Shown one piece after another: positions 36,351 to 48,222 of a DNA stretch of 64,000 nt. A model generated the notes under the pieces. The model did not search any database, was not told the DNA's origin, and saw only the letters and a program-made list of their open reading frames with translations. The position numbers and the translations under genes are program-made. Position 1 is the first letter of the stretch. Every line of letters begins with the position of its first letter. This stretch comes from Erythroxylum novogranatense (taxonomy: Eukaryota > Streptophyta > Magnoliopsida > Malpighiales > Erythroxylaceae). The stretch lies in NCBI GenBank assembly GCA_029891385.1, contig CM057230.1:16319372-16383371 (forward strand), written 5' to 3'.

Positions 36351-36640
36351 GAGAGCAGATCTTCTGTCCAAGATAATTCTGTCTTACTCTGTCTAATTAC
36401 AAAATGGTGTCGTTTTTTTTTAATTTAAACGGACGTATAATGCCTGTATTCTTCTCCTCTTGTCCAACCAAGCCGCCAGTTTTTAGACAAAGACATTTAG
36501 TTAGAGCCGCATGTTTCTTGGATAGAAGATCTTTTCCACATCTGAAGTTGTATTGCAACTTCAAATATTCAACTTCAACTATTCTATTTCTTACTTCTTA
36601 TTATCATGAAATTTTTGCAAATAATTTATTATATATTTTT
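36351..36640. repeat. Left terminal inverted repeat of the Mutator-like element
   Basis: Inverted copy of about 39160-39444, roughly 90% alike by eye. Confidence 0.85.
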
Positions 36641-36660
36641 ATTTTTTATTATATTCTTTA

Positions 36661-36704
<44 letters not shown>

Positions 36705-37759
36705 AAATTTATTATTATTTTTTATTTTTATGATTATTATTGTTATTGTTATATTTTTATGATAATTAAATTTATTAATAATATTAATTTCTATTATTAT
36801 TATGAAATTTTTGAAAATATGGTTTTGTTGCTTATTCTTATTAATAACTAAATTAAAAATAATCAGCAATTTAATGATATTATTTAATATTATTAATAAA
36901 TAATAATATTTTAATAATAGGAATAAGAGTAAGTAGAACATTAATAATTATCAAAACTTTAAACAATTAAATTAATAAGAATAATTAAAGAACCATAATA
37001 ATTTTGAACAATAATAAAATAAAATGGTTAATAATAATAATTGTTTTTATACACTTATCATATTTGAAAACAATTAAAATAATAAGAATGATTACATAAC
37101 CATAATAATTTTAACAATAATATAATAGTGAATAATAATAACGAATATAAAATCAGCACTGATTATATTTGAAAAGAATTAAAATAATAATAATGATTAA
37201 ATAAAGATAACGTTTTATTATTTATTATAATATAATTTATAATAATAATTCTTGAAATTATTTTATAAATTATAAGGAATTAGGAGAAATAAGCATATAA
37301 TTTTTCCTTATTATTATCAACAACAAAATTTATAATAATCAGGGATTTAATCTTAATATTTAATATCATTAATAAATAGATAATTTATTAATAATAAGAA
37401 CAATAATAAGTAGATAATTAATCATTAAAGCCCTTTTTAACAGTTAAATTAATAAGAATAATTAAATAACCAAAATAATTTTAACAATAATAAAATAGTT
37501 AATAATAATTACGAATATAAAATTAGCACAAGTATTAATAATTCGCAATCATTTCTAGAATAACAAATATAAAGGAAATTACAATTATCATATTTCAAAA
37601 CAATTAAAATAATAAGAATGATTAAAGAAAATAACATTTTATTATTTATTATTATATAATTTATAATAACTATTATTTAAATTAATCTAATTATTTAACT
37701 GTTATTAATATGAATATTATTATTATTACTATAAATCTATAAATAAATAATTGTATTAA

Positions 37760-37960
37760 GTCAACCCTCGCGACTCGCGAGGGCGAGGCTGGCAAAAAAT
37801 GTGGCTGGTTAGAAAATGGCCAGGCTGGTAAAAATGTCCAGCCTTGGTCTTATGTTTGATAGTTGGCATATACTTGTAGTAGTACGACCATTTCTCATTG
37901 GCTCAATCGGCTCCGGACGTCTTCGGTTGGTAAGCAATCAAGCAAAAGTCTGGTCAAATT
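37760..37960. other. GC-rich island inside the AT-rich element
   Basis: Non-repetitive sequence in a desert of AT trinucleotides. It opens with a perfect hairpin, CCCTCGCGA / TCGCGAGGG (37765-37773 and 37775-37783, one-base loop), followed by three 'ggctgg' words with similar 3' flanks. Perhaps captured host DNA or the original element core. No ORF. Confidence 0.6.
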
Positions 37961-37992
37961 ATTTTTTATTTATAATTTTGTATTTTTATTGA

Positions 37993-38037
<45 letters not shown>

Positions 38038-39159
38038 CAACTATGCAAAGAGGGTATCAAATGGTGACCATATAAAAATTGAAATTGTCGAGGCATAACG
38101 TTGAAGGTGTGATCTGGGAGTTAGAAGGGTGTTTCTTTTTCTTTCTGACATTACCATCCACCAAGCCTATGTTAAATAATAATTTCTTAAATCACTCACT
38201 GCCTATAATTTTATTGTTATCTATATTCAAAAATTCTCACAGATAAGCATACTTTACTTTATTTCTTGAATTATAAGATAAAACCTAATTTATCCTAATA
38301 AATTCAAGCAAAAAACTTATAAAATGATAAGGAATATAATAATAGTAATAAATATAAATACATTTAATAATAAAATATAATAATACATTTTAGGTATTAT
38401 TATAAGTTCTACTTACTATTATTCTTATTATTATTAAATAATTTATTTATTAATTATATTTAATAATATCATTTAATTCCTTATTATTATTATTTTAATA
38501 AGAATAAGGATAAAATATATGTTTCTTTGGTTATATAAAGCCATTTGAGAATACTATAAATAAATAAATAAATACACTTAATATAATAATAATAATAAAA
38601 TTAAAAATAATATATCAAATACATCAGAATAATTTAATGTAATATATAATAAGTATATATACTAAAGTAGAAAATTAATAATACTAATAATAAATCATAA
38701 TCAGAATTAGTAAATTAATAAGAATACTAAATTTTATAATAATAAGAAGACAATAAATAATAATAAGCAATTTTATAATAACAATAATAATAGAAAAAAT
38801 TATTATGCATTTAATAATAATAATAAAACTAATATTAATATTAAATATAATAATATTTGTACTAAATAAGATTTATAATTATAAGTATATATACTAAAGT
38901 CGGAAAATAATAATAATAATAATAAATTATAAGAATAATTAAATTATTCAGAATAATAAAGTTAATAATAATAAGAAGAAAATTAGTAATTATAACAAAT
39001 TTCATAATAATAATATAAATTAATATAATTAATAAATTTAATTATCATAACGAATATAACAATAATAATAATAATCATAAAAATAAAAATAAAATAATAA
39101 AAATATGAATATATAATAATAATATTATTTATTTATTAAAGAATATAATAAAAATATAT

Positions 39160-39444
39160 AATATATAATAAATTATTTGCAAAAAATTCATGATAATAAG
39201 AAGTAAGAGTCGAGAATAGTTGAAGTTGAATATTTGAAGTTGCAATACAACTCGTAGTGGAAAAGATCTTCTATCCAAAAAACACGTAGCTCTAACTAAA
39301 CAGCTTTGTCTAAAAATTGGCGGCTTGGTTGGACAAGAGGAGAAGAACACAGGCATTACACGTCCGTTTAAATTAAAAAAAACGACACCATTTTGTAGTT
39401 AAACAAAGTAAGACAGAATTGTCTTGGACAGAAGATTTGCTCTC
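39160..39444. repeat. Right terminal inverted repeat of the Mutator-like element
   Basis: Ends ...CTTGGACAGAAGATTTGCTCTC, the inverse of the left end, then TSD GACATTTAG at 39445-39453. Confidence 0.85.
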
Positions 39445-40590
39445 GACATTTAGAGCCCTAAATCTCATGAAACTATGGGTGATATGAGATATTATGTGAT
39501 CTTTATCAATGATTTTTCTCGTTATAGATGGATTTATCTAATATGACATAGGTCTGAGCTATTCTTTATTTACTCTCACTTTGCTAATACGAGGCAAAGT
39601 CAGTTTTCTTGCAAGATCAAAATATTTTGCATTGATAATGTTATGGAATATAAAGATAAAAACTTCATCAACTTTCTAGCAAAATAAGAGACTGACATTT
39701 AGAGATCTTGCCTAAACACATCTCAACAAAATGATTGGGTCAAGTGCTAATATAGACATATTCTTGAAAATGTCCATGCCCTCTTTATATCCTCTTCCTG
39801 TCTTGAAACATTTTGGATTTGAAGCAAGTATTACTGCTATCTATACTATTGTGATCTTCTTCTATCATAGGTAACATCTCTTCCTATGAGCGCTTATTTT
39901 AATCATACTCCTGACTATCAGTCTTTTAAAGTTTTCAAATGTGCATGTTTTATTCTTTTACATCCTCATGAGCACACCAAACTAAAACCAAGAGCATGCT
40001 TATGCTTTTTTTATATATATAACATAAAGCACAAAAGATATAGATGTTGGGATCCCCGATCTCAAAGACTTTGAAGCTCTCAACATGTAATCTCTTGGGA
40101 ACATAAAATGTTTTTCAAATTCTTAAAATTTCGAATCAACAAACCTCCACTATAATTTTTTAAGATTGATTCTTCTTCCCTGATTCTTTTTTTCCTGATC
40201 CTACCATATCTTTATTTCCTGATATTTCTTCTACATACCCATCTTACAGCTCTAATAGTTCAACACAACCGGTGCCTAATTTTAGTTTATCTTCCGTGAC
40301 CGCAGATCCTCTACCTTCACCATATAACTCTTCCCTATCTACTCATTTATCAAAATTTATTGAATCTCAACAACTTCCCTTTTATTCACTTAAGTTAACC
40401 TTCTGTTTGTTTTAAAAACTTCCATGTTTATTCCACTATTATTTCTCTATATGAACTTCGCACTTATCACGAGGTCAGTTCTGACCTTTTATGGCAATAA
40501 GCAATGGTGACAAAACTACTGGTTGTCTCTAACAGCAATACTTGGGAGTTGGTTGTCTTACCTCAAAGTTTGGTATCCTTTTTACCACCT
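39445..40590 (+). pseudogene. Ancient copia remnant C5, integrase to RT start
   Basis: Continues C5 after the Mutator-like element: YYVIFINDFSRYRWIYL (integrase core) at about 39490-39541, then SAYFNHTPDYQSFKVFKCACF and KHKRYRCWDP (integrase end) at 39886-40074, and an RT start TYHEVSSDLLWQ...NTWELVVLP near 40460-40570. Full of stops; no RT centre remains. Confidence 0.72.
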
Positions 40591-40639
40591 ACAACTCACA
40601 AGATAAGGCTTGGGACATTAATTCTTTGATTATCCATTA

Positions 40640-42060
40640 TGTAGTCAAAGAAGAAAAATTAAAAAATACCCTAAACAACCCTGAAAGTCTTTGGACCAAA
40701 ACATAAAGCCAAATAGAAATAGAAAAACCAATGGCATAGCTCCTAGAAAATCTACAGTTAAATAACAACGTCAGGCTAGTGTTGTGAGAGGTTCTACAAA
40801 TATCACGAGAGTATGGCATCTTTTTTTGTAAAAAGGACCATAAAAAATAGAATTGTATAAAGTATAAAGTCTAATATGAAAAATGGGAACTATCAGGTAA
40901 CTTTTTGGATTATGTCATTCATGAATCTAATGTTGCTATAGCTATATCAAATTCCTGGTTGTTAGATATTATAACTTTTGATTATTCCACAATTCAGGGA
41001 TTCAAATCAAAGAGACAACTAACTAAAGATGGGTTAAAACTAATGGTTGAAAATAATGAATAAATTGACATAAATTTTGTAGGAGTTGGTTGTTTAAATC
41101 TTGATATTGGCTTTTAACTCATTTTGTATAATATGTTCTATAGGTCGCCTTTTGGACAAAACTTAATCTTTATATCTTTTTCTTGGATAAATACAGTTAT
41201 AATTTTATAATCAAAAGCTCTAGTTTACAACTATCTTTTGATGCAAAATATGTTAGTATAATTTCCTTATCATTGGGTTTGTATAGAAAGTATTTAACTC
41301 TTAATGAAATCTATACTTCGTATATTGTTGAAAAGGTTATTAATATAAGACTTTTAATAAAGGAAAATTATTCATATTATGGCATAATAGATTTGGCCAC
41401 ATCTCTATAAAAAGATCGATAACGGAAAAGTTATTCATGTTATGACATAAAAATATTAGGTCACATCTCTATAGAAAAGGATGATAAAGGAAAACATTCT
41501 TCCAACTACTGATTTTGATGATCTAAATATATATTTGTCATTATTGAGACAATTTGACTAAAATAAAAAGATGAGGCCAACTCATAGTTCTATATTTTTA
41601 AAGATCATTTATAATTATATTTGTAGTCCTTAATCACCTATTACCTATAATTCACGATATATTTTTTTACTTATATTGATTACTATTCTCATTGTAGTTA
41701 GTGTTCTTTATTAAAGAAAAGCATAAAATTCTTGACAAGTTTAAGATCTTTTAAGAGTGAAGTTGAGAACTAACTGAAAATTTTAATCAAGATTGTCGGG
41801 TCTAATTGTAAAGATGAGTATTATGACAAGCATGAAGTTTACAAACAATAAAAGGTCTATTTTTCAAATATTTGAAAACTTGTAGATAGTAGTTTACTTT
41901 ACTGTACAAGATAATCCTATACAGAATGGTGTGGCTAAAGGGCATAATTACACTTTAAAAGATATAATGATAAGCATGTTGAGTAAGACAGCACTAACCT
42001 TTTAAATTACTTTTGGAGTGAGATTATTAAGACCGAATTATATATTCTCAATAGAGTCTT
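40640..42060 (+). pseudogene. Second ancient copia remnant C6
   Basis: Another copia starts again in gag order, so it is separate from C5: a zinc-knuckle-like FFCKKDHKK near 40825, a protease-like NSWLLDIITFDYST near 40945-40990 (Asp kept, rest altered), a broken pre-integrase HIS-type word near 41400, and the integrase words NPIQNGVAKGHNYTLKD near 41910-41965. Reading needs many frame changes. No RT. Confidence 0.6.
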
Positions 42061-42388
42061 AAATAATCAATACTTAAAACAATTTTGAGTTATAAAACAA
42101 TGAATTCTTTTGATGTTCTTAGCCTTTATTATTATTTTTACTATAAATATAGTCATTAATATTTGTTAAAAGGGAAGATGTTGAAATTTTATTCTTATTA
42201 GATATTTATTAATTATTGATTTCTAAATAATCAATACTTAAAGCACCTTTTGAGTTGTCAAAAGAATGATTTTTTTACGTTCTTAGCCTTTATTATTATT
42301 TTTATTGTAAATATAGTAATGAATATTTGTTAAGGGGAAAGATGCTGAAATTTTATTCTTATTAGATATTTATTAATTATTGATTTCT
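42060..42388. repeat. Direct tandem repeat, two units of about 164 bp
   Basis: Units at 42060-42223 and 42224-42388 share long words such as 'cttagcctttattattattttta' split over each unit. Each unit contains 'gggaagatg(t/c)tgaaattttattc', which looks like a purine tract next to a TG start, so these may be C6 LTR-edge copies. Confidence 0.6.
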
Positions 42389-42811
42389 AAAATTAAGGTT
42401 AAGAAAATTAAGTTTTGATCTAGTTCAAAGATAATTAAGTTATCAAATAAATTATCTAATTAATTGACTTAAAATCCATTAATAAATAATATTTTATCAG
42501 TATGGACCAAATTCTTATTGAATATGTGATAAAAAGTTTTAATAAAATTATTGTAAATAGATGTGACTTTTACTACTTACGTACTTTTTTAAGAAAATGA
42601 ATATTGGATTAACTATAGAAAAATTATGTCCATATTACAGTGAGTTCAAGTCAGGCTCTATACAGACAAGTATATTACAAAAAGAGATCAACTAAAAAAT
42701 GTGGAAATCTACATTAAACATACCATTGTCGCCTCAAGCTTGAGGAGAGAGAGACCTGAAGATTTTTTGCAATTAGTGCAGCTGATAATCCAATCTGCTA
42801 GGAGACATTGT
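42389..42811. other. Intergenic, nothing recognised
   Basis: AT-rich, no coding or repeat feature visible. Confidence 0.5.
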
Positions 42812-43023
42812 CTATAATTGTGTTCCCTCCATAGTAGTGGAAAATGTAGCTTTATAAAGTATTGCATTAGGCATATCTTTTACAGAGTTTCGGATGACCC
42901 AGGTCAATGTGTGGTCCCAAGTATAAGTATAGACATTTCCTAGTAACATGTGCAAAATCCTGCTCCAGCCTGCTTTCAAGGACATAAACAGAAGAGATGT
43001 TCCTATCCTCAACAGCCAATTTA
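42812..43023 (-). pseudogene. Exon-like host gene fragment, product unknown
   Basis: Not AT-rich like its surroundings. On the minus strand a good acceptor (CTTTTCTTCTCAG) ends at 43024, followed by two overlapping open frames: one runs to the stop at 42867-42869 and contains KLAVEDRNISSVYVLESRLE, the other runs to 42812 and contains YTYTWDHTLTWVIRNSVKD. Which one is real depends on the phase of an exon not present. It looks like a last exon, its upstream part cut away by the LTR beginning at about 43028. I do not recognise the protein. Confidence 0.4.
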
Positions 43024-43027
43024 CTGA

Positions 43028-43756
43028 GAAGAAAAGCATAAAGAAAATAAGAGGTTTGCGTCTGAGAATGTCGAAGAAGAGAAGTAAAGGAAAGCTCTAG
43101 ATGGTATGTGCTTCAGACATGAGTTAATGACTTAAGACAAAAACCATACTCACGTGACACATACACAAGATGCAGTCATTTCACTTACAAGGCCGATAAC
43201 ATTAAAACACAGCCGTATTAGATGCTTCAAGGAGACAAAAACGCAGAGCATAAGGAGGCTTCTTAATGACACACGTGGAGAGCACATGCCATTTGTTGAC
43301 TCATTCAAAGCCACATCCAAAAGCATTGGTCCATCTTCTTCAGCTATAAAAAGCAAGACTTAACTTAGGCTTTAAAAAAAACAGATATAGAGCACATCAA
43401 ACAAATTTCGATTCTTGGATGGTTCATTGATTTGAGTTGTAAAAAAGTGAGAAAAAACAGAGAGGAAAAATTAGCAGAAAGTGCTAGAGTACTAACCTTG
43501 GGTACTGAAGAGTTTGGAGACTCTTTTTGCAGGTGTTCAGGAGAACACTCAATTTCTGTAATTTTTCTTTCTTGTTGGCATATAGTGAAATTTCCTACAC
43601 CACTATCAAGCGGGAACCTTGGATGTAGATAGCTTTGTGCTATCGAACCAAGTAAATCAGTCTCTTTATTTTTCTGCAATCTTACTATATCTGCAAATTG
43701 TTAAATCTTTATCAGTCTTGGTTATTAAAGATAACAGTGTCGAGAAAAACCCAACA
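43028..43756 (+). repeat. 5' LTR of C4, perhaps truncated
   Basis: Matches 46634-47366 and ends CCCAACA. Contains a TATA-type 'gctataaaaagcaag' near 43342. ORFs within it (43154-43363, 43432-43632) recur in the other LTR and are not genes. Confidence 0.88.
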
Positions 43757-43759
43757 AAG

Positions 43760-43771
43760 TGGTATCAGAGC
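43760..43771 (+). promoter_or_regulatory. Primer binding site of C4
   Basis: TGGTATCAGAGC three bases after the LTR end; exact tRNA-iMet-type site. Confidence 0.9.
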
Positions 43772-43919
43772 ATAAAGACCTCCTGGGACAATTCTTGGAC
43801 ACTTCAAGCAGCAAAGAAGCATCAAGAATCATCCAAGATCAGACAGTAAATTTAGTATCAGTCACATTCAACATCAGTAAGTAAGTACATTCTTTAAGTT
43901 TCTTTACATCACAGAAATC

Positions 43920-44642
43920 ATGGTAGGTAAAGAAATGGATGTTTTTTCCGGTAAAGAAGACTTTGCCATCTGAAAACTCCAGATGCAAGCACTTCTTGAA
44001 TCTTATGATTGCTATGGTGCTATTGATGATAAATATGACCCTGAAACTGATCCTATTAAGAAGTTGAAAGTGCAAAGACTTGCACATTGCAAGTTAATGC
44101 TTCATCTGTCACCTACAGTAATAAGGAAAGTGCATAATTGCAACATTGCACAGAAACTTTGGGTGAAATTGGATGAACTGTATGCAAAGAAGTGTCTTCC
44201 TAACAAGATGACACTTCTCCACAACCTTGCTAACTACAAAATGAATACTTCAGTATCCTTAGATGATAACTTAGACTATTTCTTCAAGCTAGTGCAAGAT
44301 TTAGAAGCTACAGGTGAAAAAATAAGTGAGGAACATCAAGCTGTAGTAATCCTAAAGTCATTACCTTATGAATTTAATGCATTCAAGAAGGTAATTAAGC
44401 ATGCTAGTGGTGAAACACTTACTGTAAAGAGGGTTCTAGATTCTCTTATGAAAGAAATAGTTGAAGTCAATCCTTTTAAGAAAGAGGCTGAAGTACTATT
44501 TGTAGAGAATAACTATGAAAATAAAGGTCATAAGAAAAACAATGAAGGAAAGTGGCGGAAGGAAGTGGTAAAGAAAAGCAGTCGAAGAAGAGGAAAAGAA
44601 AAGAAGAAAAAGGGTAAAGTTAAGACTTGCTTCTACTTGTGA
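43920..44642 (+). pseudogene. C4 gag
   Basis: Starts ATG at 43920 (MVGKEMDVF); a TGA at 43971-43973 replaces what is usually Trp before KLQMQALL. From there a copia UBN2-type gag is open to 44642: AQKLWVKLDELYAKKCLPNK, SLDDNLDYFFKLVQDLEATG, VVILKSLPYEFNAFKKVI, then a Lys/Arg-rich end. The zinc knuckle is lost at the frame's end (only a C remains). Confidence 0.85.
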
Positions 44643-46325
44643 TAAAGAAGGGCATTTTGTAAGGATTGTAGGAAAAGAAGAGGACAAGGCATTTGAAAGT
44701 GGAATTTCGAGCAATGTAGAAAAACACGAAGATTCCAGAGAGATGAAATACTAGTGTGAGTGAGGTATGTGAGGACCTAAGTAGAGAGTGGATATTTGAT
44801 TGAGGTGTACTATGCATGTCACTCCTCATAGGGAATTGGTTCACTACATTTGAACCGATCCTTTGCCAAGGTTAAAATGGCGATTCAGGCGAAAGGATAG
44901 AGGGCATAGGAAGGGTTTCCATCAACATGTTTGATGGAAGAGGAGGATCTAAGCAATGTCGGTTGTGCACGGAATAAGGAGACATCGATATCGAAAGCTT
45001 GCTTGATAAGCAAGGCTTTCGGATCGAGATCAAAAGATGGACTTGAGATATCCTAAGGGATGGGAAAGTCATCATCGGAGGAGTGAAGAGGGAGGCCTAT
45101 ACTATGTGATAGGCACAACTGAAATTGATCGATTTGAAATTAGAAACCCCGAACCAACAGAAATTGTAAGGTTGGTTCATGCAGCTAATAATAACCTGCA
45201 TCATCTCTCTATGCAAGGTTTAATACCTAAAGAAAACACTGATCCCCAGAGTGATATTCAGGAGGATTTAGGTTCATTAAACCAATCAGCCCACCTTATA
45301 GGACCACTAGAATCTGAAGAAGATAGTGGCTCACAATTAGATACTGTGAAGCCTCTAGTAGGCATGGCACAGTATGAAGAAAGGAGGGAAGAGACTGAAG
45401 GTATTGAGAGTAATGTTCCTGAAAGTTCTGAAGAAGCTAAGGCTCAGAAATTGCTAGGGATGCAAACTATAAGGAATGGGAGGGAATGGAAACTATGGCT
45501 GAACCAGAAAGGCTACATCCGAAATGCTTTTGGTCAGTTCAATATGGAATTGGCAAAACCTACCCCCATTCCTATAAGCCCACATCTTCAGATGGTAGCA
45601 GACAAGTGCACCCAATCTGAAGAAGAGAAGAAAGCCATCCTAAGATACCCCTATGATGTTGGAGATGGTAGCATCATGCATATGATGCTGTGTACCAGAC
45701 CTGTTCTTGCTCATGCTATTAGCATTCTAAGCAAGTTCATGTCAATCTGGCTTAGAGCATTGGCAAGGGTGAAGAATGTCTTGAGACCTTCTTTGGAACT
45801 CTAAGTCATGGACTGTGTTTTACTAGGTTTAAGCTAGGAAATACTATCAGTCTAAGTCTACATGGATATGTAGATGCAGTATATGCAACAGACAAAAACA
45901 CAATGAAATCAATGTCTGCATGCATTTTTACACTAGCAGGAAACACAGTTAGAAGGAAGGTACAGCAACAATCAGTTGTATCAATCTCAACCATAGAAGC
46001 AGAATTTCATGCAATTACAGAAGGGGTTAAGGTATTAATATGGTTAACAGGCATCCTAGCAGAAATTAAAACTAACCTAGCTACAACAATAATTTTCACA
46101 GACAGTCGAAATGTTTTATACCTGAGCACAGATCCAGACTTGCGTGAGAGGTCAAAGCAAGTTGATATCAGACTCCAGTTCGTGAGGGACAAGCTAGCTG
46201 AAGGCTTCGTCAACCTGAAAAAGATCAAAGGTGAGTTAAACCCTTCTGATATCGAAACTAAAATACTAACCCAAAATAAATTCTTTTTGTGCAGGGATTA
46301 CTTACAGATCGAAGATCCCCCATGA
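44643..46325 (+). pseudogene. C4 pol remains (protease, end of RT, RNase H)
   Basis: 44760-44830 holds a broken protease start (CTMHVTPHRELV). 45037-45804 is open and chimeric: protease tail (GGLYYVIGTTEI), a Glu-rich linker, then directly the end of RT (KLLGMQTIRN, LWLNQKGYIR, MLCTRPVLAHAIS). The integrase and RT centre that should lie between are missing, so an internal deletion joined the parts in frame. 45903-46325 carries RNase H (SISTIEAEFHAITEGVK, IIFTDSRNVLYLS, DIRLQFVRDKLAEG) in a different frame. Confidence 0.85.
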
Positions 46326-46571
46326 TAGCGAAGTCAGAATCATCTGATCTCACAAGGGGTGAAGATTAGGGTTTCGGGATTTGGGGTTTTTTTTTTTTCA
46401 GATTTGGGGTTTTTTGTTTAGGGTTTTTTCAATTTTAGCTAGGGTAGGTGAAATAGGAGGGAAGCCATAAGAAATCGAAGGAGTTTTTCAGCAGATCTCA
46501 CAAATTTTTGGGAAACCTAGGATTTTCGAATTTTCAGCTCACTCTCAGATCTGAGTCCTGCGTACAGATAA

Positions 46572-46591
46572 ATGGAGAAGGAGGGAAAATG
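46572..46591 (+). promoter_or_regulatory. Polypurine tract of C4
   Basis: ATGGAGAAGGAGGGAAAATG directly before TGATGG at 46592. Confidence 0.7.
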
Positions 46592-47366
46592 TGATGGTAA
46601 TCACGTTATTCTCCATAAATCTATACACAGAACGAAGAAAAACATAAAGAAAATAAGAAGTTTGCGTCTGAGAATGTCGAAGAAGAGAAGTAAAGGAAAG
46701 CTCTAGATGGTGTGTGCTTCAGACATGAGTTAATGACTTAAGACAAAAACCATACTCACGTGACACATACACAAGATGCAGTCATTTCACTTACAAGGTT
46801 GATAACATTAAAACACAGCCGTATTAGATGCTTCAAGGAGACAAAAACGCAGAGCATAAGGAGGCTTTTTAATGACACACGTGGAGAGCACATGCCATTT
46901 GTTGACTCATTCAAAGCCACATCCAAAAGCATTGGTCCATCTTCTTCAGCTATAAAAAGCAAGACTTAACTTAGGCTTAAAAAAAAACAGATATAGAGCA
47001 CATCAAACAAATTTCGATTCTTGGATAGTTCATTGATTTGAGTTGTAAAAAAGTGAGAAAAAACAGAGAGGAAAAATTAGCAGAAAGTGCTAGAGTACTA
47101 AACTTGGGTACTGAAGAGTTTGAAGACTCTTTTTGCAGGTGTTCAGGAGAACACTCAATTTCTGTAATTTTTCTTTCTTGTTGGCATATAGTGAAATTTC
47201 CTACACCACTATCAAGTGGGAACCTTGGACGTAGATAGCTTTGTGCTATCGAACCAAGTAAATCAGTCTCTTTATTTTTCTGCAATCTTACTATATCTGC
47301 AAATTGTCAAATCTTTATCAGTCTTGGTTATTAAAGATAACAGGTAATCAGTAGAAAAACCCAACA
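46592..47366 (+). repeat. 3' LTR of C4
   Basis: 775 bp if it starts at TGATGG after the purine tract; the part from 46634 pairs with the 5' LTR. Ends CCCAACA. Confidence 0.82.
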
Positions 47367-47728
47367 AGTATGTTTTCGATCACTAGCCACGGTATAAAGG
47401 AGGCTTTGGGATGAATGGAATTAGTACATAGGTGAGAAGACCAAGGTATTTCTATCAAGTATTAACCCTTGTGCAAGGATTGTTTGACATGATTTATTGG
47501 AGAATTTTTCATTTGGATCTGGAGATCACACAATAGAATCATCCATCAGCAAATTTCTAGTCGAGGGAGGTACTGAGCCAAATCATTATAGCCTTTAAAA
47601 TTCCCACTCCGTTAACCATTGAAAATCAAAGAAGAAACTTTAAGAGTAAGAGGCATTCTATTTCTAAGTGCTGTACCTGAGGGTTGAGAAAATGAGGCTC
47701 AAGTAAGGTGAGCTATGATACCAATCCT
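47367..47728 (-). other. Possible leader and primer site of a minus-strand LTR element
   Basis: At 47712-47723 the minus strand reads TGGTATCATAGC, a tRNA-iMet-like site, five bases from the TG edge of block A2. That fits block A being an LTR whose internal region runs leftwards and is cut off by C4. No coding similarity was found. Confidence 0.4.
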
Positions 47729-47899
47729 GTGCTTAATATAAGGATAAACAAAATCCCGCATCTTCATCATCTGGGTAAGAATCCAAGAAAACTCCAAGTA
47801 CAAGGAGCTTGCCAATTTTTTTTATCTGCCAAAAATCTATTCATTTAAAAATGTAAAAAAAAGAGCTGATAATTTTATGTTATTTGAAGTTCGTCCATC
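47729..47899. repeat. Duplicated block A, copy 2, first part
   Basis: Matches 18501-18672 ('gtgcttaatataaggataaac...gttcgtccatc'). The rest of the block is found at 55320-56158. Confidence 0.8.
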
Positions 47900-48217
47900 T
47901 TATTCAAAGAACAGTTTATTCAAATAAAGATTGAATAATAAAATAAATATATCCACATTATAAGCTCGTAATTAATCATATGATGAATTCGTAATATATT
48001 TAAAAGTATTGCTTCTCGGCATTTTGGAACTCGAGATGCAAATCATTCATGATTTCTCTTTTCGATGGTTAGTAGTTGGACTCAAAATTAATTGCTTATG
48101 GCTTGACTAAGCATGTTTGCAATGGACGGTGATGTAAAGGAAATGAGTTGAAAACCAAATTTACGGTAAGTACTTCTCCAAGCCTGAAAGATGGCAGCAA
48201 AAGCTAGAAGTTGCAGC
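47900..48217. other. Sequence unique to copy 2, no gene seen
   Basis: About 320 bp with no match in copy 1. It and 55220-55319 were contiguous before C3 inserted. Confidence 0.55.
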
Positions 48218-48222
48218 TTCTC
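48218..48222. repeat. Target-site duplication of C3 (left)
   Basis: TTCTC, repeated at 55215-55219. Confidence 0.9.

Larger units (their letters stand above)
36351..39444. mobile_element. Non-autonomous Mutator-like element with AT-trinucleotide core
   Basis: A 3094-bp element with long terminal inverted repeats beginning GAGAGCAGATCTTCTGTCC and a near-perfect 9-bp TSD. The inverted similarity is clear for about 290 bp and seems to go on, weaker, to about 36810 and 38990. There is no transposase ORF. The core is built mostly of AAT/ATT-type trinucleotides in long degenerate runs, apart from one GC-rich island at 37760-37960. It lies inside the integrase gene of copia remnant C5. ORFs inside (36404-36661, 36639-36941, 39129-39356) are in TIR or low-complexity sequence and are not genes. 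Confidence 0.85.
43028..47366 (+). mobile_element. Ty1/copia retrotransposon C4, internally deleted
   Basis: Long near-identical LTRs (about 730 bp shared; roughly 13 mismatches by eye) enclose only 2.8 kb of internal sequence holding gag, a protease remnant, the end of RT and RNase H. The integrase and the YVDD centre are deleted. The PBS follows the left LTR exactly. The outer left edge is uncertain: similarity starts at 43028 and 46634, but the purine tract and TG start at 46592 suggest the left LTR lacks its first 40 bases. No TSD (TTTAC against AGTAT). Confidence 0.87.

Noticed and set aside
36639..36941. 100-codon Ile/Leu/Asn-rich ORF
   Set aside because: Translation of AT trinucleotide repeats in the Mutator-like element; no real protein composition.
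43150..43679. ORFs conserved between two loci (also at 46756-47285)
   Set aside because: They are conserved only because both lie in the LTRs of C4.
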